Source of the DNA: Thermoleophilaceae bacterium
GTDB taxonomy: Bacteria > Actinomycetota > Thermoleophilia > Solirubrobacterales > Thermoleophilaceae
Direction: 5' to 3'
NCBI GenBank assembly: GCA_013812065.1
Contig: JACCUC010000042.1
Location: forward strand, 1 to 7,607
DNA: 7,607 bases
Below the pieces are notes generated by a model. The model was not told where the DNA came from and searched no databases. It worked only from the letters and a program-made list of their open reading frames with translations. Made by a program: the position numbers and the translations under genes. Positions 1 through 7,050 of this stretch are shown here, one piece after another (position 1 is the stretch's first letter; every line of letters begins with the position of its first letter).

Positions 1-3000
1 CGGTCGCCGCGGGCGATGGTCCGGCGTCGGGCAGCACTACGACCGCACCCTCCTCGTAGGCGCTACCGCCGTCGTCGTAGAAGCTGGCGAAGATGTGGTT
101 GAAGACGATCTCGGCCTTGCGCTCCCAGGTTGATGGCTCGTAGGCGTCAGGAAGCTCCTCGAGGATGTCCTTGACCAGCCCGCGCGCCGCCTCGCGGGTC
201 TGGGCGCGCTTGCGCCAGTCGAGCACGAGCCGCTCCTCGATGTGGTCCATCAGCTTGCGCGCCACCGCCTTGACCTCTTCGCGCTGCTCGGCGCTGAGCA
301 CCGGGTCGGGCTGGGTGAGCAGGTCGAACACCGCCAGCTCGGGCTCGGACAGCCCCTCTCGCACGGTGCGTTGCTCCTCCTCTGAGAGCTGCTGCGAGAG
401 CGCCTGCAACCGGCGCAGCATCTCGTCGACGTTGAGGCTGCCGGCGTTGTAGGCGTCGATCAGCGCTCGCAGCCGCTCGACGAGTGTCAGCCTCGTCGGG
501 TTGCGCCGTGCGGCACCTTGGACTCGCTCGGTCAGCTCGGCGGCGAGGCGCTTGGCCGAGGAGCGCTTCTTGCCGGCCAGCCGGGCCGCGAGCGCCTCGA
601 AGTCGATCGCGTTGAGGTCGATCAGCGTCTCGGCGTCAGCTCCGTCGGCGGCCGCCCGGATCACGTACTCCTCGGCGCCCACCGAGCGATCGAGGAGCTC
701 TCGCACTGCCCCTGCCACACCCGACAAGTCAGGTGGCTCGTCCAGCGAGCGAATTCGCTCGGCGAGGTTGCGCACCACGCCGACCACGCGTACGTAGGAG
801 CTCGCCGCAGGGTCGGGCAGGATCGCCGCGAACAGACGGCGGACCCGATCCGAGCGCTCGAGGTAGCCCCGTCGCGTCACGTCCTCGACCAGCAGCGCCT
901 CCATCGAAGCATCGCGCAGCGCGATGAACTCGAACCCGTCGGCACGCGCGAGAGCTTCCAGGTCGACGTCCCAGCGCTCCGAGTACTCGACCAGCTCGGC
1001 GATCTCCTCCTCGAGCTCGGCGACGAGGGCGGATTTGTCGCGGATGATGTCGCTGCCGTCCGTCCCGTCCGGCCCCGAGGCGTAGACCGCGAGCGCCGCC
1101 TCGAGGTGGCGGAAGACGCCAACGTAGTCGACGATCAGGCCGTTCTCCTTCTCGGGGAACACGCGGTTGGCACGGGCGATGGTCTGCATCAGCGTGTGGC
1201 CGCGCATCGGGCGGTCGAGGTAGATCGTCGAGCATGAAGGCACGTCGAAGCCTGTCATCCACATCGCGACGACGAAGACCAGGCGAAAGCGATCCTCGGG
1301 GTCCTTGAACCGCTCGTCGAGGTCCTCCTCGTTCATCCGCCGGCGGTGCGGGGTGATGTCGAGCCCGTCCTCGGCCAGGTCGGCGATCTCGTTCTGCGAC
1401 TGCGAGAGCACCACGGCTATGTCGGTCGCGCGCATGAAGGCGATCTGCTCGTTGAGCCCAACCCGCTCGAGCTCCGGCAGCCGCGCGGCCCGGTCCTCCA
1501 ACTCGAGGAGGTGGGTCTGCCATTCCTCGGCGGCCAGGTCGTGCATCCGAACCGCCGTGGCCTTGTCGATCGCCACGAACATCGCCTTGCCGAGGAAGCC
1601 GCGACCGACGAAGTGGCGGACGAGGTCGGCGGCGATCCGACGCAGGCGCTCCGGGCGGGTGATTAGCTGGTACTCGGTGGCGAAGCGGCGGGAGAGCGCC
1701 TTCTCCTGCGAGTCGTCGAGCTCGGCCTGCTCGAGGATGTCGGTCAGCTCCTCGTCGAAGCGCTCGTTGACGATCTGGAGCTCGGGGATGCGGTTCTCGT
1801 AGAAGAGCGGGACGGTCGCGCCGTCCTCGATCGACTCGCGGAAGTTGTAGGTCGAGACGTAGTCGCCGAAGACCTCACGCGTGCGCTCGGCCTCGCCCTT
1901 GATCAGCGGCGTACCGGTGAAGCCCAGGAAGCCGGCGTTCGGCAGCGCGCGGCGCATGTTCAGCGCGAGCGCCGAGTACTGGCTGCGGTGCGCCTCGTCG
2001 GTGATGACGATCACGTCGTCGCGCTCCGAGCAGACGGGCATCTCGTGGCCGCGCTCCGGGCGGAACTTGTGGATCAGCGTGAAGACGTAGCGGTGCCCCT
2101 CGCCGAGCAGCCGGCGCAGGTGCTCGGAGGAGGTGGCCTGGAGATGCCCCTCCACCGCACCGGCGTCCTTGAACTCCTCGTAGAGCTGGTCGTCGAGCTC
2201 GGCGCGATCGGTGACCATCACGAACGTCCAGTTGCCCGGCTCGCGGCGGAGCACCTTCTGGGTGAAGAAGAGCATCGAGAGGCTCTTGCCGGAGCCCTGG
2301 GTGTGCCAGAAGACGCCGAGGCGCCCGTCGCGCGTGCGCTCGGCGGTCAGCTCGCGCATGGCCGCGTTCACGCCGAGCACCTGATGGTTTGCGGCGAGCA
2401 TCTTGGTCAACCCGCCCGGGCGCTCGAGGTAGGCGACGAAGCTCTCGGCCACGTCGAGCAGCCGCGCCGGCTCGCACAGCCCGTGGATCGCCGTCTCGAG
2501 CGAGACGAGGCCGGGCTCCGACTCGTCGTCGACCCGCTTCCAGTCGCCGAAGCGCTCCCACGGCGCGAATGTGGAGCCGACCTTGGTCTCCGAGCCGTTC
2601 GAGAGGAGCACGAGCGCGTTCGGGACGAAGAGCTGGGGGATCGCGTCGCGGTAGTCGCGCAGGTTGTTCCGGTAGGCGTGCTCGACGGACTTGTGCGAGG
2701 CCTTCAGCTCGAGCAGCACGAGCGGGATGCCGTTGACGAAGCAGACGATGTCGGTGCGCCGGGTGTGAAGCGGCCCGACGCCCCAGAGCTGGCTGACGGC
2801 GAGGAAGTCGTTGTTGGTGAGGAGGCGCCAGTCGAGGAAGGCGACCGTCTCGGTTAGGCGCGATCCCTCCTCATCGGTGACGGTGACCTTGGCGCCGTCG
2901 CGCAGCAGCTGCCAGACCTCGTGGTTGGCGCGCGTGGGGTCCATCGCCGAGCGGTCGCGCGTGAGCTCTTCGAGGGCGGCGTCGAGCGCGGCTGGGGTTA

Positions 3001-3208
3001 GGTCCGGGTTCAGCTCGGCGAGCTTCGGCCGGAGGCGGTGGTGGAGCACGACCTGGGACTGGTCGTCGCGACCGAGTCCGCCGTGTTGGACGTGATCGGC
3101 GCCGAACTGCTCGGTGTAGCCGTCGGCGACCTCGTAGCCGAGCTGCTCGAGCATGGCGAGCGTGGGCTTCTCGACGAGGCCCGCCTCGGAGAAGTCCTTC
3201 GGGCTCAC
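1..3208 (-). CDS. hsdR: Type I restriction enzyme, R subunit (HsdR), 3' end outside window
   Basis: This is the nuclease and DNA-translocating motor of a type I restriction-modification complex; it cuts unmodified DNA after ATP-driven translocation. I read 1,069 codons without a stop. The N-terminal PD-(D/E)xK nuclease shows D153 and E167-L-K169 within a TDIVCFVNG...LELKAS context. The superfamily 2 motor has Walker A TQGSGKS (303-309), DEAH (404-407), GFTGTP (around 429-434), TGFD (652-655) and QTIARANR (675-682). A helical C-terminal region for complex assembly follows. The start is taken as GTG at 3208, overlapping the hsdS stop in a GTGA, because the following residues (SPKDFSEAGLVEKP) match the usual N-terminus; no clear Shine-Dalgarno is visible, so translational coupling is likely. 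The usual C-terminal IFASFY...SAYEE signature is reached about 20 codons before base 1, so little is missing. The reading frame is also open upstream into hsdS (see frameshift entry). Confidence 0.95.
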   Translation of the reverse strand, partial: MSPKDFSEAGLVEKPTLAMLEQLGYEVADGYTEQFGADHVQHGGLGRDDQSQVVLHHRLRPKLAELNPDLTPAALDAALEELTRDRSAMDPTRANHEVWQLLRDGAKVTVTDEEGSRLTETVAFLDWRLLTNNDFLAVSQLWGVGPLHTRRTDIVCFVNGIPLVLLELKASHKSVEHAYRNNLRDYRDAIPQLFVPNALVLLSNGSETKVGSTFAPWERFGDWKRVDDESEPGLVSLETAIHGLCEPARLLDVAESFVAYLERPGGLTKMLAANHQVLGVNAAMRELTAERTRDGRLGVFWHTQGSGKSLSMLFFTQKVLRREPGNWTFVMVTDRAELDDQLYEEFKDAGAVEGHLQATSSEHLRRLLGEGHRYVFTLIHKFRPERGHEMPVCSERDDVIVITDEAHRSQYSALALNMRRALPNAGFLGFTGTPLIKGEAERTREVFGDYVSTYNFRESIEDGATVPLFYENRIPELQIVNERFDEELTDILEQAELDDSQEKALSRRFATEYQLITRPERLRRIAADLVRHFVGRGFLGKAMFVAIDKATAVRMHDLAAEEWQTHLLELEDRAARLPELERVGLNEQIAFMRATDIAVVLSQSQNEIADLAEDGLDITPHRRRMNEEDLDERFKDPEDRFRLVFVVAMWMTGFDVPSCSTIYLDRPMRGHTLMQTIARANRVFPEKENGLIVDYVGVFRHLEAALAVYASGPDGTDGSDIIRDKSALVAELEEEIAELVEYSERWDVDLEALARADGFEFIALRDASMEALLVEDVTRRGYLERSDRVRRLFAAILPDPAASSYVRVVGVVRNLAERIRSLDEPPDLSGVAGAVRELLDRSVGAEEYVIRAAADGADAETLIDLNAIDFEALAARLAGKKRSSAKRLAAELTERVQGAARRNPTRLTLVERLRALIDAYNAGSLNVDEMLRRLQALSQQLSEEEQRTVREGLSEPELAVFDLLTQPDPVLSAEQREEVKAVARKLMDHIEERLVLDWRKRAQTREAARGLVKDILEELPDAYEPSTWERKAEIVFNHIFASFYDDGGSAYEEGAVVVLPDAGPSPAAT

Positions 3209-4489
3209 GCGGCTTCGGGCACGAGAAGGTCGCCGAGGTCGACGTCCGAGATGTCGAGGCGGCCGGTGACGAGGCGCGGGAGGAGGAGGTCGCGGCCTCG
3301 TGCCAGCGCGCGATTCTGCTCTACGAGGGCGTTGGCAAGCCGAAGGCTCGGCGCGGCCACCGGATCGAAAGCACCCAAGATCGAAGCGCTCGGCACGACG
3401 ATCGGCGCCTGTTCGAAGTCGATGGGGCGAACCGCCGGAACCGGTCGCCCGACTCACCAAGTACTCGGTGAACGCCGGGTGAGATACGTGTAGGAAGAGA
3501 AAGCTCGCCGGAACGCTCTCGGGGCTCATGGCCGCGAGGCCCGTGGAAGCAACGAGGTCGGGAGGAGGATCGTGAACAAGGCCGTGCGCCCGTCGGTTCG
3601 GCCGAACGGTCGCAAAAAGCACGTCGCCGTCGCGGAGACTCCTCCGAGCGCGACCCGGGGCCCGGGCCGCCTCGATGACCGTCGGCTCATTCAGCCGACC
3701 GACGCCGACGCTCGAGATGTCGAGGTACCGGAGAGGATCAGGGAGATCGATCGCGCGAAAGATCCGCTTGTTCAGGCTGGCCACGTCGCCCAGGCGGCGT
3801 ACCGCCCATCGCTCTGGAATTGACCCGAGCTCGGAGTCCATGAACTCGGCCTCCATGTGCCCCGGGAAGCGAAAGCGCACGAACCACTCGCGGTACAACG
3901 ACCGAGCGAGATCCTCGAGCAGCTCGATCCGCCGCTCGTTGATCTCGATCAGCTCGTCGAAGGCAGAGAGGATCGCGGCAACCCGTTGCTGGGTGGCCAA
4001 AGGCGGCAGTAGCAGACTCATCCGTCGCTGGTCGCGAAGGTTGATGTAGTCAGCCATATCGGTGGCACTCTTGGTCGCGAACGCTTGCTCAGCAAACGCG
4101 GGAGACCGGAGCCAGTAGCTGAGGAAGTGAGGATCAAGGCGTGACGGGTCTCGGACGCGCCAGAACGAGATCTGCGGCGAGTAAACGAACCGGCGGGTGG
4201 TGGATGACACCCGAGCGACGCGCCCCACCGTGCCCTTCATCGTGATGAGCGAGTCATTCGTTTGACTCACCTTGGGCTCATAGTGCTCCACCCGGCTAAG
4301 CGGAAGCTCATCCCGTACGTCGGTGCGGATCCGACTCGTGATGTCGCCCACTCTGATGAACGGAAGACCTCCACCGTCGACGAACTCGGAGTTTTTCGCG
4401 CGGTACCCATCCCCGATGAGCAGAGCCTTCTCGCGGATGAGCGCGGCGGTGGTCGTCGCCTCCCACCGCTGAGGCACTGGATCAGTCAT
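3205..4489 (-). pseudogene. hsdS: Type I restriction-modification specificity subunit (HsdS), frameshifted
   Basis: HsdS determines the bipartite DNA target and bridges HsdM and HsdR. From ATG 4489 the frame reads a first target-recognition domain (PFIRVGDI at about 43-50, KGTVGRVARV around 85-94, LPPLATQQRVAAILSAFDE around 161-179). A coiled-coil spacer follows (INERRIELLEDLARSLYREW, about 182-201), then a second recognition domain (GSIPERWAVRRLGDV around 222-236, DGDVLFATVRPNRRAHG around 286-302) as far as SRATGS near residue 351. There the frame breaks. The rest of the protein, PAVRPIDFEQAPIVVPS onward to the second conserved region (LVEQNRALARGRDLLLPRL), lies in another frame and ends at TGA 3207-3205. 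The repaired length would be about 427 residues, normal for the family. The start overlaps the Fic-remnant stop by 8 bases. Identity as HsdS is secure; whether the frameshift is real is not. Confidence 0.88.
3424..3439 (-). other. Frameshift site in hsdS that joins it in frame to hsdR
   Basis: On the minus strand the 5' frame of hsdS (codon first bases at positions equal to 1 mod 3) is coherent to about 3440. The 3' part is coherent in the frame equal to 0 mod 3 from about 3438. One extra base, or two missing modulo 3, explains it. A four-C run (minus strand, 3427-3424) is one possible slip point, but the conserved PAVRP residues already appear in the second frame just upstream of it, which favours 3436-3439. 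Because the 5' hsdS frame is also the hsdR frame, it runs with no stop through 3208 into hsdR. Confidence 0.8.
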
Positions 4490-4817
4490 CCGTCACCGCC
4501 GCCATCAACTCCCGTGCAACGTACCGTCGCTGCCCACGAATACCGCTCTTTCCCTCGCTTAGCACCCCGCGCTCCCCGAGCTGGCGCAGCAGGCGGACCG
4601 CCGTCGGACGGCTGACGCCGAGCCGCTCCTCAACGAGCCGCGTGGTGACCAGCGGGTTCTCGCACACGAGATCGACCAACGCCAAGCCGTTCGCGGTTCC
4701 CATCGTCGCCGCCATCCGCCGGTAACACTCGCGCAGCTCGACGATCCTCTCGGCGCGCGAGACGGCATCGCTCGCCTGGGTCTCGACTGCGGTGAGGAAC
4801 AGCTCGAGCCACGGCAC
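4482..4817 (-). CDS. C-terminal winged-helix fragment of a Fic-family protein
   Basis: This is a 111-codon open frame with a GTG at 4817 and TGA at 4484-4482. It begins with PWLELFLTAVETQASDA, the helical segment that follows the catalytic core in many Fic (AMP-transferase-like) proteins. It continues with a winged helix-turn-helix (about residues 45-105: ALVDLVCENPLVTTRLVEER, then VSRPTAVRLLRQLGERGVL). The catalytic Fic motif HPFxxGNGR is absent from this frame and from the adjoining DNA, so no AMP-transferase activity is expected. The GTG falls inside a conserved segment, and recognisable residues (VRATGDA) continue upstream to 4838, so this is not a natural gene start. It overlaps hsdS by 8 bases and could still couple translation or act as a small DNA-binding protein; that is inference. 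The domain assignment rests on recalled family pattern. Confidence 0.7.
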   Translation of the reverse strand: MPWLELFLTAVETQASDAVSRAERIVELRECYRRMAATMGTANGLALVDLVCENPLVTTRLVEERLGVSRPTAVRLLRQLGERGVLSEGKSGIRGQRRYVARELMAAVTDD

Positions 4818-4908
4818 GGCGTCGCCGGTGGCTCGGACCGACTTCGAGCGAGTCGTAGCCCGCGCCGGCGATCGCGCTCGAGGTGCAGCAGCGCCGCGGG
4901 AAGGCGGC
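4818..4908 (-). pseudogene. Decayed upstream part of the Fic-family gene
   Basis: Three minus-strand frames each hold a piece of the same Fic segment in the right order. LPAALLHLERDRR is in the frame with first bases at 1 mod 3 (about 4908-4867), GYDSLE is in a second frame (about 4860-4843), and VRATGDA is in the frame of the downstream fragment (from 4838). Fic relatives carry these in one frame as a stretch of the form LLYLS..FE.(D/H)R..YYD.L..VR..GDW..WL. Two indels within about 40 bases therefore separate this from an intact gene, and everything upstream, including the Fic catalytic motif, is missing. Two separate frameshifts make simple sequencing error less likely here than in hsdS. 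Confidence 0.6.
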
Positions 4909-4911
4909 CGC

Positions 4912-4947
4912 TGTCTCTAACGGAAAGCGCGAGATGAGTTAGAGACA
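4912..4947. repeat. Perfect 10-bp inverted repeat (TGT...ACA ends)
   Basis: TGTCTCTAAC at 4912-4921 is matched exactly in inverse orientation by GTTAGAGACA at 4938-4947, with a 16-base spacer. It lies between hicA and the point where Fic homology stops. The arms are not G+C-rich and no T run follows on either strand, so a classic intrinsic terminator is unlikely. It could be a mobile-element relic or scar, an operator dyad, or an RNA hairpin between hicA and the Fic remnant. The function is not determined. Confidence 0.6.
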
Positions 4948-5011
4948 CGCCTCGACCCTTACGGCGACGGGGATGTCCAAGTAGATGAGAGTCCACCGCC
5001 CGTCGGACTTC
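4948..5011. other. Short spacer downstream of hicA with no recognised feature
   Basis: This stretch separates the hicA stop from the inverted repeat. I see no gene, no conserved Fic sequence and no T-rich terminator in it. Together with the repeat it is the longest non-coding interval inside the cluster, which is otherwise packed with overlaps or gaps of 25 bases or less. Confidence 0.5.
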
Positions 5012-5239
5012 TCACAGCAGCTTGAGGAACTCTTCACGGTCGATGCCGGAAGCTTCGACGATCTGACCAAGGGTCCCCCTGGCCAGATCCTTGCCGTGAA
5101 GCGGCACGACGACGCGATGCGTGTATTCGGGATGCCTGAAGACGTGGTGGCTTCCCTTCACACGATCGAGGCGCCAGCCGCAGCGCTCCAGCGCGCGAAT
5201 CGCCTTCCGCGGCGCCACGGCCGGAAGGCGTGACGTCAC
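5012..5239 (-). CDS. hicA: HicA-family mRNA interferase toxin
   Basis: HicA toxins cleave mRNA and related RNA in the cytoplasm and are held inactive by HicB. The 75-residue product has the family layout: an N-terminal helix (PRKAIRALERCGW, 10-22) and the RVKGSHHVFRHPE strand pair with the catalytic histidine of the GSH motif at H31. A VPLHGKDLARGTLGQIV segment (about 45-61) and a closing helix (REEFLKLL) follow. Length and motif order are typical and no residue expected for activity is missing. The start is GTG at 5239, overlapping the hicB stop as GTGA, so translation is probably coupled to hicB. The antitoxin-first order is the less common one for hicAB loci. It lies inside the type I restriction operon, between hsdM and hsdS. 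Confidence 0.92.
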   Translation of the reverse strand: MTSRLPAVAPRKAIRALERCGWRLDRVKGSHHVFRHPEYTHRVVVPLHGKDLARGTLGQIVEASGIDREEFLKLL

Positions 5240-5460
5240 GCGCCGACTGTTACTCGCTCGATCTCGATGGGCCCGGGAATCGGATCGCCATGGGCCTCCA
5301 AGGACTCGAGATATACCTCGATCGCCTCCCGGATCATCGCGAGCGCCTGGTCACGTGTCTCGCCCTGGCTGGCGCAACCCGGCAGGGCGGGCACCGCGAC
5401 GCTGTAGCCGCCTTGCTCCTCCGGCGTCAGCACAACCTCGTACTCACGTGGCGCAGGCAT
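5236..5460 (-). CDS. hicB: HicB-family antitoxin
   Basis: HicB binds and neutralises HicA. The 74-residue product carries the degraded RNase H-like fold of the family: YEVVLTPEEQGGYSVAVPAL (about 7-26), the PGCASQGET turn, and the helix DQALAMIREAIEVYLESLEA (about 37-56). It ends soon after a PIPGPIEIERVTV strand, leaving no room for the ribbon-helix-helix or helix-turn-helix domain that many HicB proteins use to repress their own promoter. It may therefore be an antitoxin without its own DNA-binding domain. It starts at ATG 5460, 25 bases after the hsdM stop, with no strong Shine-Dalgarno in that gap. No separate promoter is evident, so co-transcription with hsdM is likely. Confidence 0.9.
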   Translation of the reverse strand: MPAPREYEVVLTPEEQGGYSVAVPALPGCASQGETRDQALAMIREAIEVYLESLEAHGDPIPGPIEIERVTVGA

Positions 5461-5485
5461 GCGACGAAGTCTACGCGCGCCGCGC

Positions 5486-7030
5486 TCATCTTTGAAGCAA
5501 CTGGGTGAGCACCTTGTCGACGCCCGCCTCCAGAGTCGTCGCGCGCGCCCCGAGCTCCCGCAACTCCACCTGGGCCGCGGCGAGCTTCTCCTCGAACACC
5601 TCGTCCTCGAGATCCTCGACCTCGGTGCCGACGTAACGGCCCGGGTTCAGGCTCCACCCCTGCGCCTCGATCTCCTCGATCGTCGCGACCTTGCAGAGGC
5701 CCGTCACGTCGCTGTACGCAGCGTCGGGGAAACGCTGCTCGAAGAGCGCGGCCGGTCCGGATGCGAGCTCCGGCTCCTCCCGCCTATACAGCCGCACGAC
5801 GTTGGCCAGAAACTCGAGCTGCTCCTCGGTGAAGTCGCGGTGCGCGCGGTCGATCTGGCGGAAGGTCTGCCGGGCGTCGATGAACAGCACGCGGTCGGCG
5901 CGGTCGGTCTCGCGCTTGCCGCGATCGAGGAACCACAGCGTCACCGGCAGGGTCACCGTGTAGAAGAAGTTCGGGCCGACGGCAACCATCACGTCGACGA
6001 GCCGGTCCTCGATCAGCCTGCGGCGGATATCAGCCTCGCTGTGCCGCGCGTCCGAGGAGGAGTTGGCCATGACGAACCCGGCCCGCCCCGTCTCGTTGAG
6101 CGACGCCGCGAAGAGCTGGATCCACAGGTAGTTGCCGTTGTCGGCGCGGGGCAGATCGGGAAACCGCGGATCGTCCTCGAGCTTCGCCTTGTCGATGCGG
6201 TCGACGTTGAACGGCGGGTTGGCCATCACGAAGTCGAAGCGGCCGACGCTCTCGTGCAGGTCCTCGTAGTAGCTGTTGCCCTCGCGGATCTCGCCCGAGA
6301 GTCCATGGACGGCGAGGTTCATCTTCGCCAGGCGCACGGTCTCCCCGGTCTTCTCCTGGCCGTAGATCGAGAGCTCCTCGCCGGGCGAGTGGCGATGGCG
6401 CTCGACGAACCGCGCGGACTGCACGAACATGCCGCCCGAGCCGCACGCAGGGTCGAAGATCCGCCCGTGGAACGGCTCGAGCATCTCCACGATCAGCCGC
6501 ACGATCGACATCGGCGTGAAGAACTCGCCCGCGCCTGCGCCCTCGGCCATTGCGAACTTCCCGAGGAAGTACTCGTAGATGAGTCCGAAGGCGTCGCCCT
6601 CGAGGTTTTTCGTGGAGCTGTTGATGTGGCGCAGGAGCGAGGCGATCGTGGAGTTGTCGATCGCCGTGTAGGTGCGGGGCAGCACGCCGGCAAGGTCCGG
6701 GTTGTGCTCCTCGACCGACCGCATCGCCTCGTTGACGGCCCGCCCGAGGTCCGAGCCCTCGGGAAGATCGAGCAGGTAGCCGAATCGCGCCGCACCGGTG
6801 AGGTAGATCACGCCCTGAGCCTGGTAGTCCGAGGGGCCGACCTTGCGGCGCGCGGATTCCTTGGCCTCGACGCGCTCGCGCGCCGCCTCGAACCTGGCGT
6901 CGGCGAAGCGAAGGAAGATCAGCCCGAGGACAGGGGTGCCGTACTCCGAGGCCTTGAGGCCGGAGTTCGCGCGCAGATCGTCGGCGGCGTCCCAGAGGCG
7001 AGTCTCGAGCTCTGAGAGGTCAGGCTGCAT
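5486..7030 (-). CDS. hsdM: Type I restriction-modification methyltransferase subunit (HsdM)
   Basis: HsdM transfers a methyl group from S-adenosylmethionine to N6 of adenine at the site chosen by HsdS, protecting host DNA and forming the core of the restriction complex. The 514-residue product has the HsdM N-terminal helical domain (about 1-140, starting LETRLWDAADDLRANSGLKA) and the GEFFTP signature (168-173). The cofactor-binding motif I is FDPACGSGGMF (192-202) and the catalytic motif IV is NPPF (271-274). A C-terminal helical tail (LAAAQVELRELGARATTLEA) is the part that usually contacts HsdS. Length is normal and all key motifs are present. ATG 7030 is chosen because the family N-terminus begins there, 20 bases after the upstream sulfur-carrier stop. 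No good Shine-Dalgarno is visible. Confidence 0.96.
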   Translation of the reverse strand: MQPDLSELETRLWDAADDLRANSGLKASEYGTPVLGLIFLRFADARFEAARERVEAKESARRKVGPSDYQAQGVIYLTGAARFGYLLDLPEGSDLGRAVNEAMRSVEEHNPDLAGVLPRTYTAIDNSTIASLLRHINSSTKNLEGDAFGLIYEYFLGKFAMAEGAGAGEFFTPMSIVRLIVEMLEPFHGRIFDPACGSGGMFVQSARFVERHRHSPGEELSIYGQEKTGETVRLAKMNLAVHGLSGEIREGNSYYEDLHESVGRFDFVMANPPFNVDRIDKAKLEDDPRFPDLPRADNGNYLWIQLFAASLNETGRAGFVMANSSSDARHSEADIRRRLIEDRLVDVMVAVGPNFFYTVTLPVTLWFLDRGKRETDRADRVLFIDARQTFRQIDRAHRDFTEEQLEFLANVVRLYRREEPELASGPAALFEQRFPDAAYSDVTGLCKVATIEEIEAQGWSLNPGRYVGTEVEDLEDEVFEEKLAAAQVELRELGARATTLEAGVDKVLTQLLQR

Positions 7031-7050
7031 GCCTGGCCGTTCGGCGGGTC

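Noticed and set aside
729..1523. Minus-strand open frame of 264 codons, and one at 1875-2561
   Set aside because: They are in other frames of hsdR, with Arg/Ala/Gly-rich low-complexity translations; the true frame is confirmed by DEAH, TGFD and QTIARANR.
1988..2857. A 289-codon plus-strand open frame, and others at 518-1237, 1305-1802 and 1346-1666
   Set aside because: All lie opposite hsdR, which is open over the whole stretch and carries every expected nuclease and motor motif in the right order.
3424..3427. Programmed +1 frameshift or phase-variable homopolymer in hsdS at the four-C run
   Set aside because: Skipping one C here would indeed restore the HsdS frame, but a four-base run is too short for typical phase variation. 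The conserved PAVRP residues are already in the second frame upstream of it, and no stimulatory element was recognised. Not excluded, only unsupported.
4912..4947. Intrinsic transcription terminator
   Set aside because: The stem is not G+C-rich and no T run follows on either strand.
5459..7015. A 518-codon open frame on the plus strand opposite hsdM
   Set aside because: It is the antisense shadow of hsdM, whose motifs and length are clear. The plus-strand product is rich in Arg, Glu, Val and Leu without family features; such long antisense frames are normal in G+C-rich DNA.
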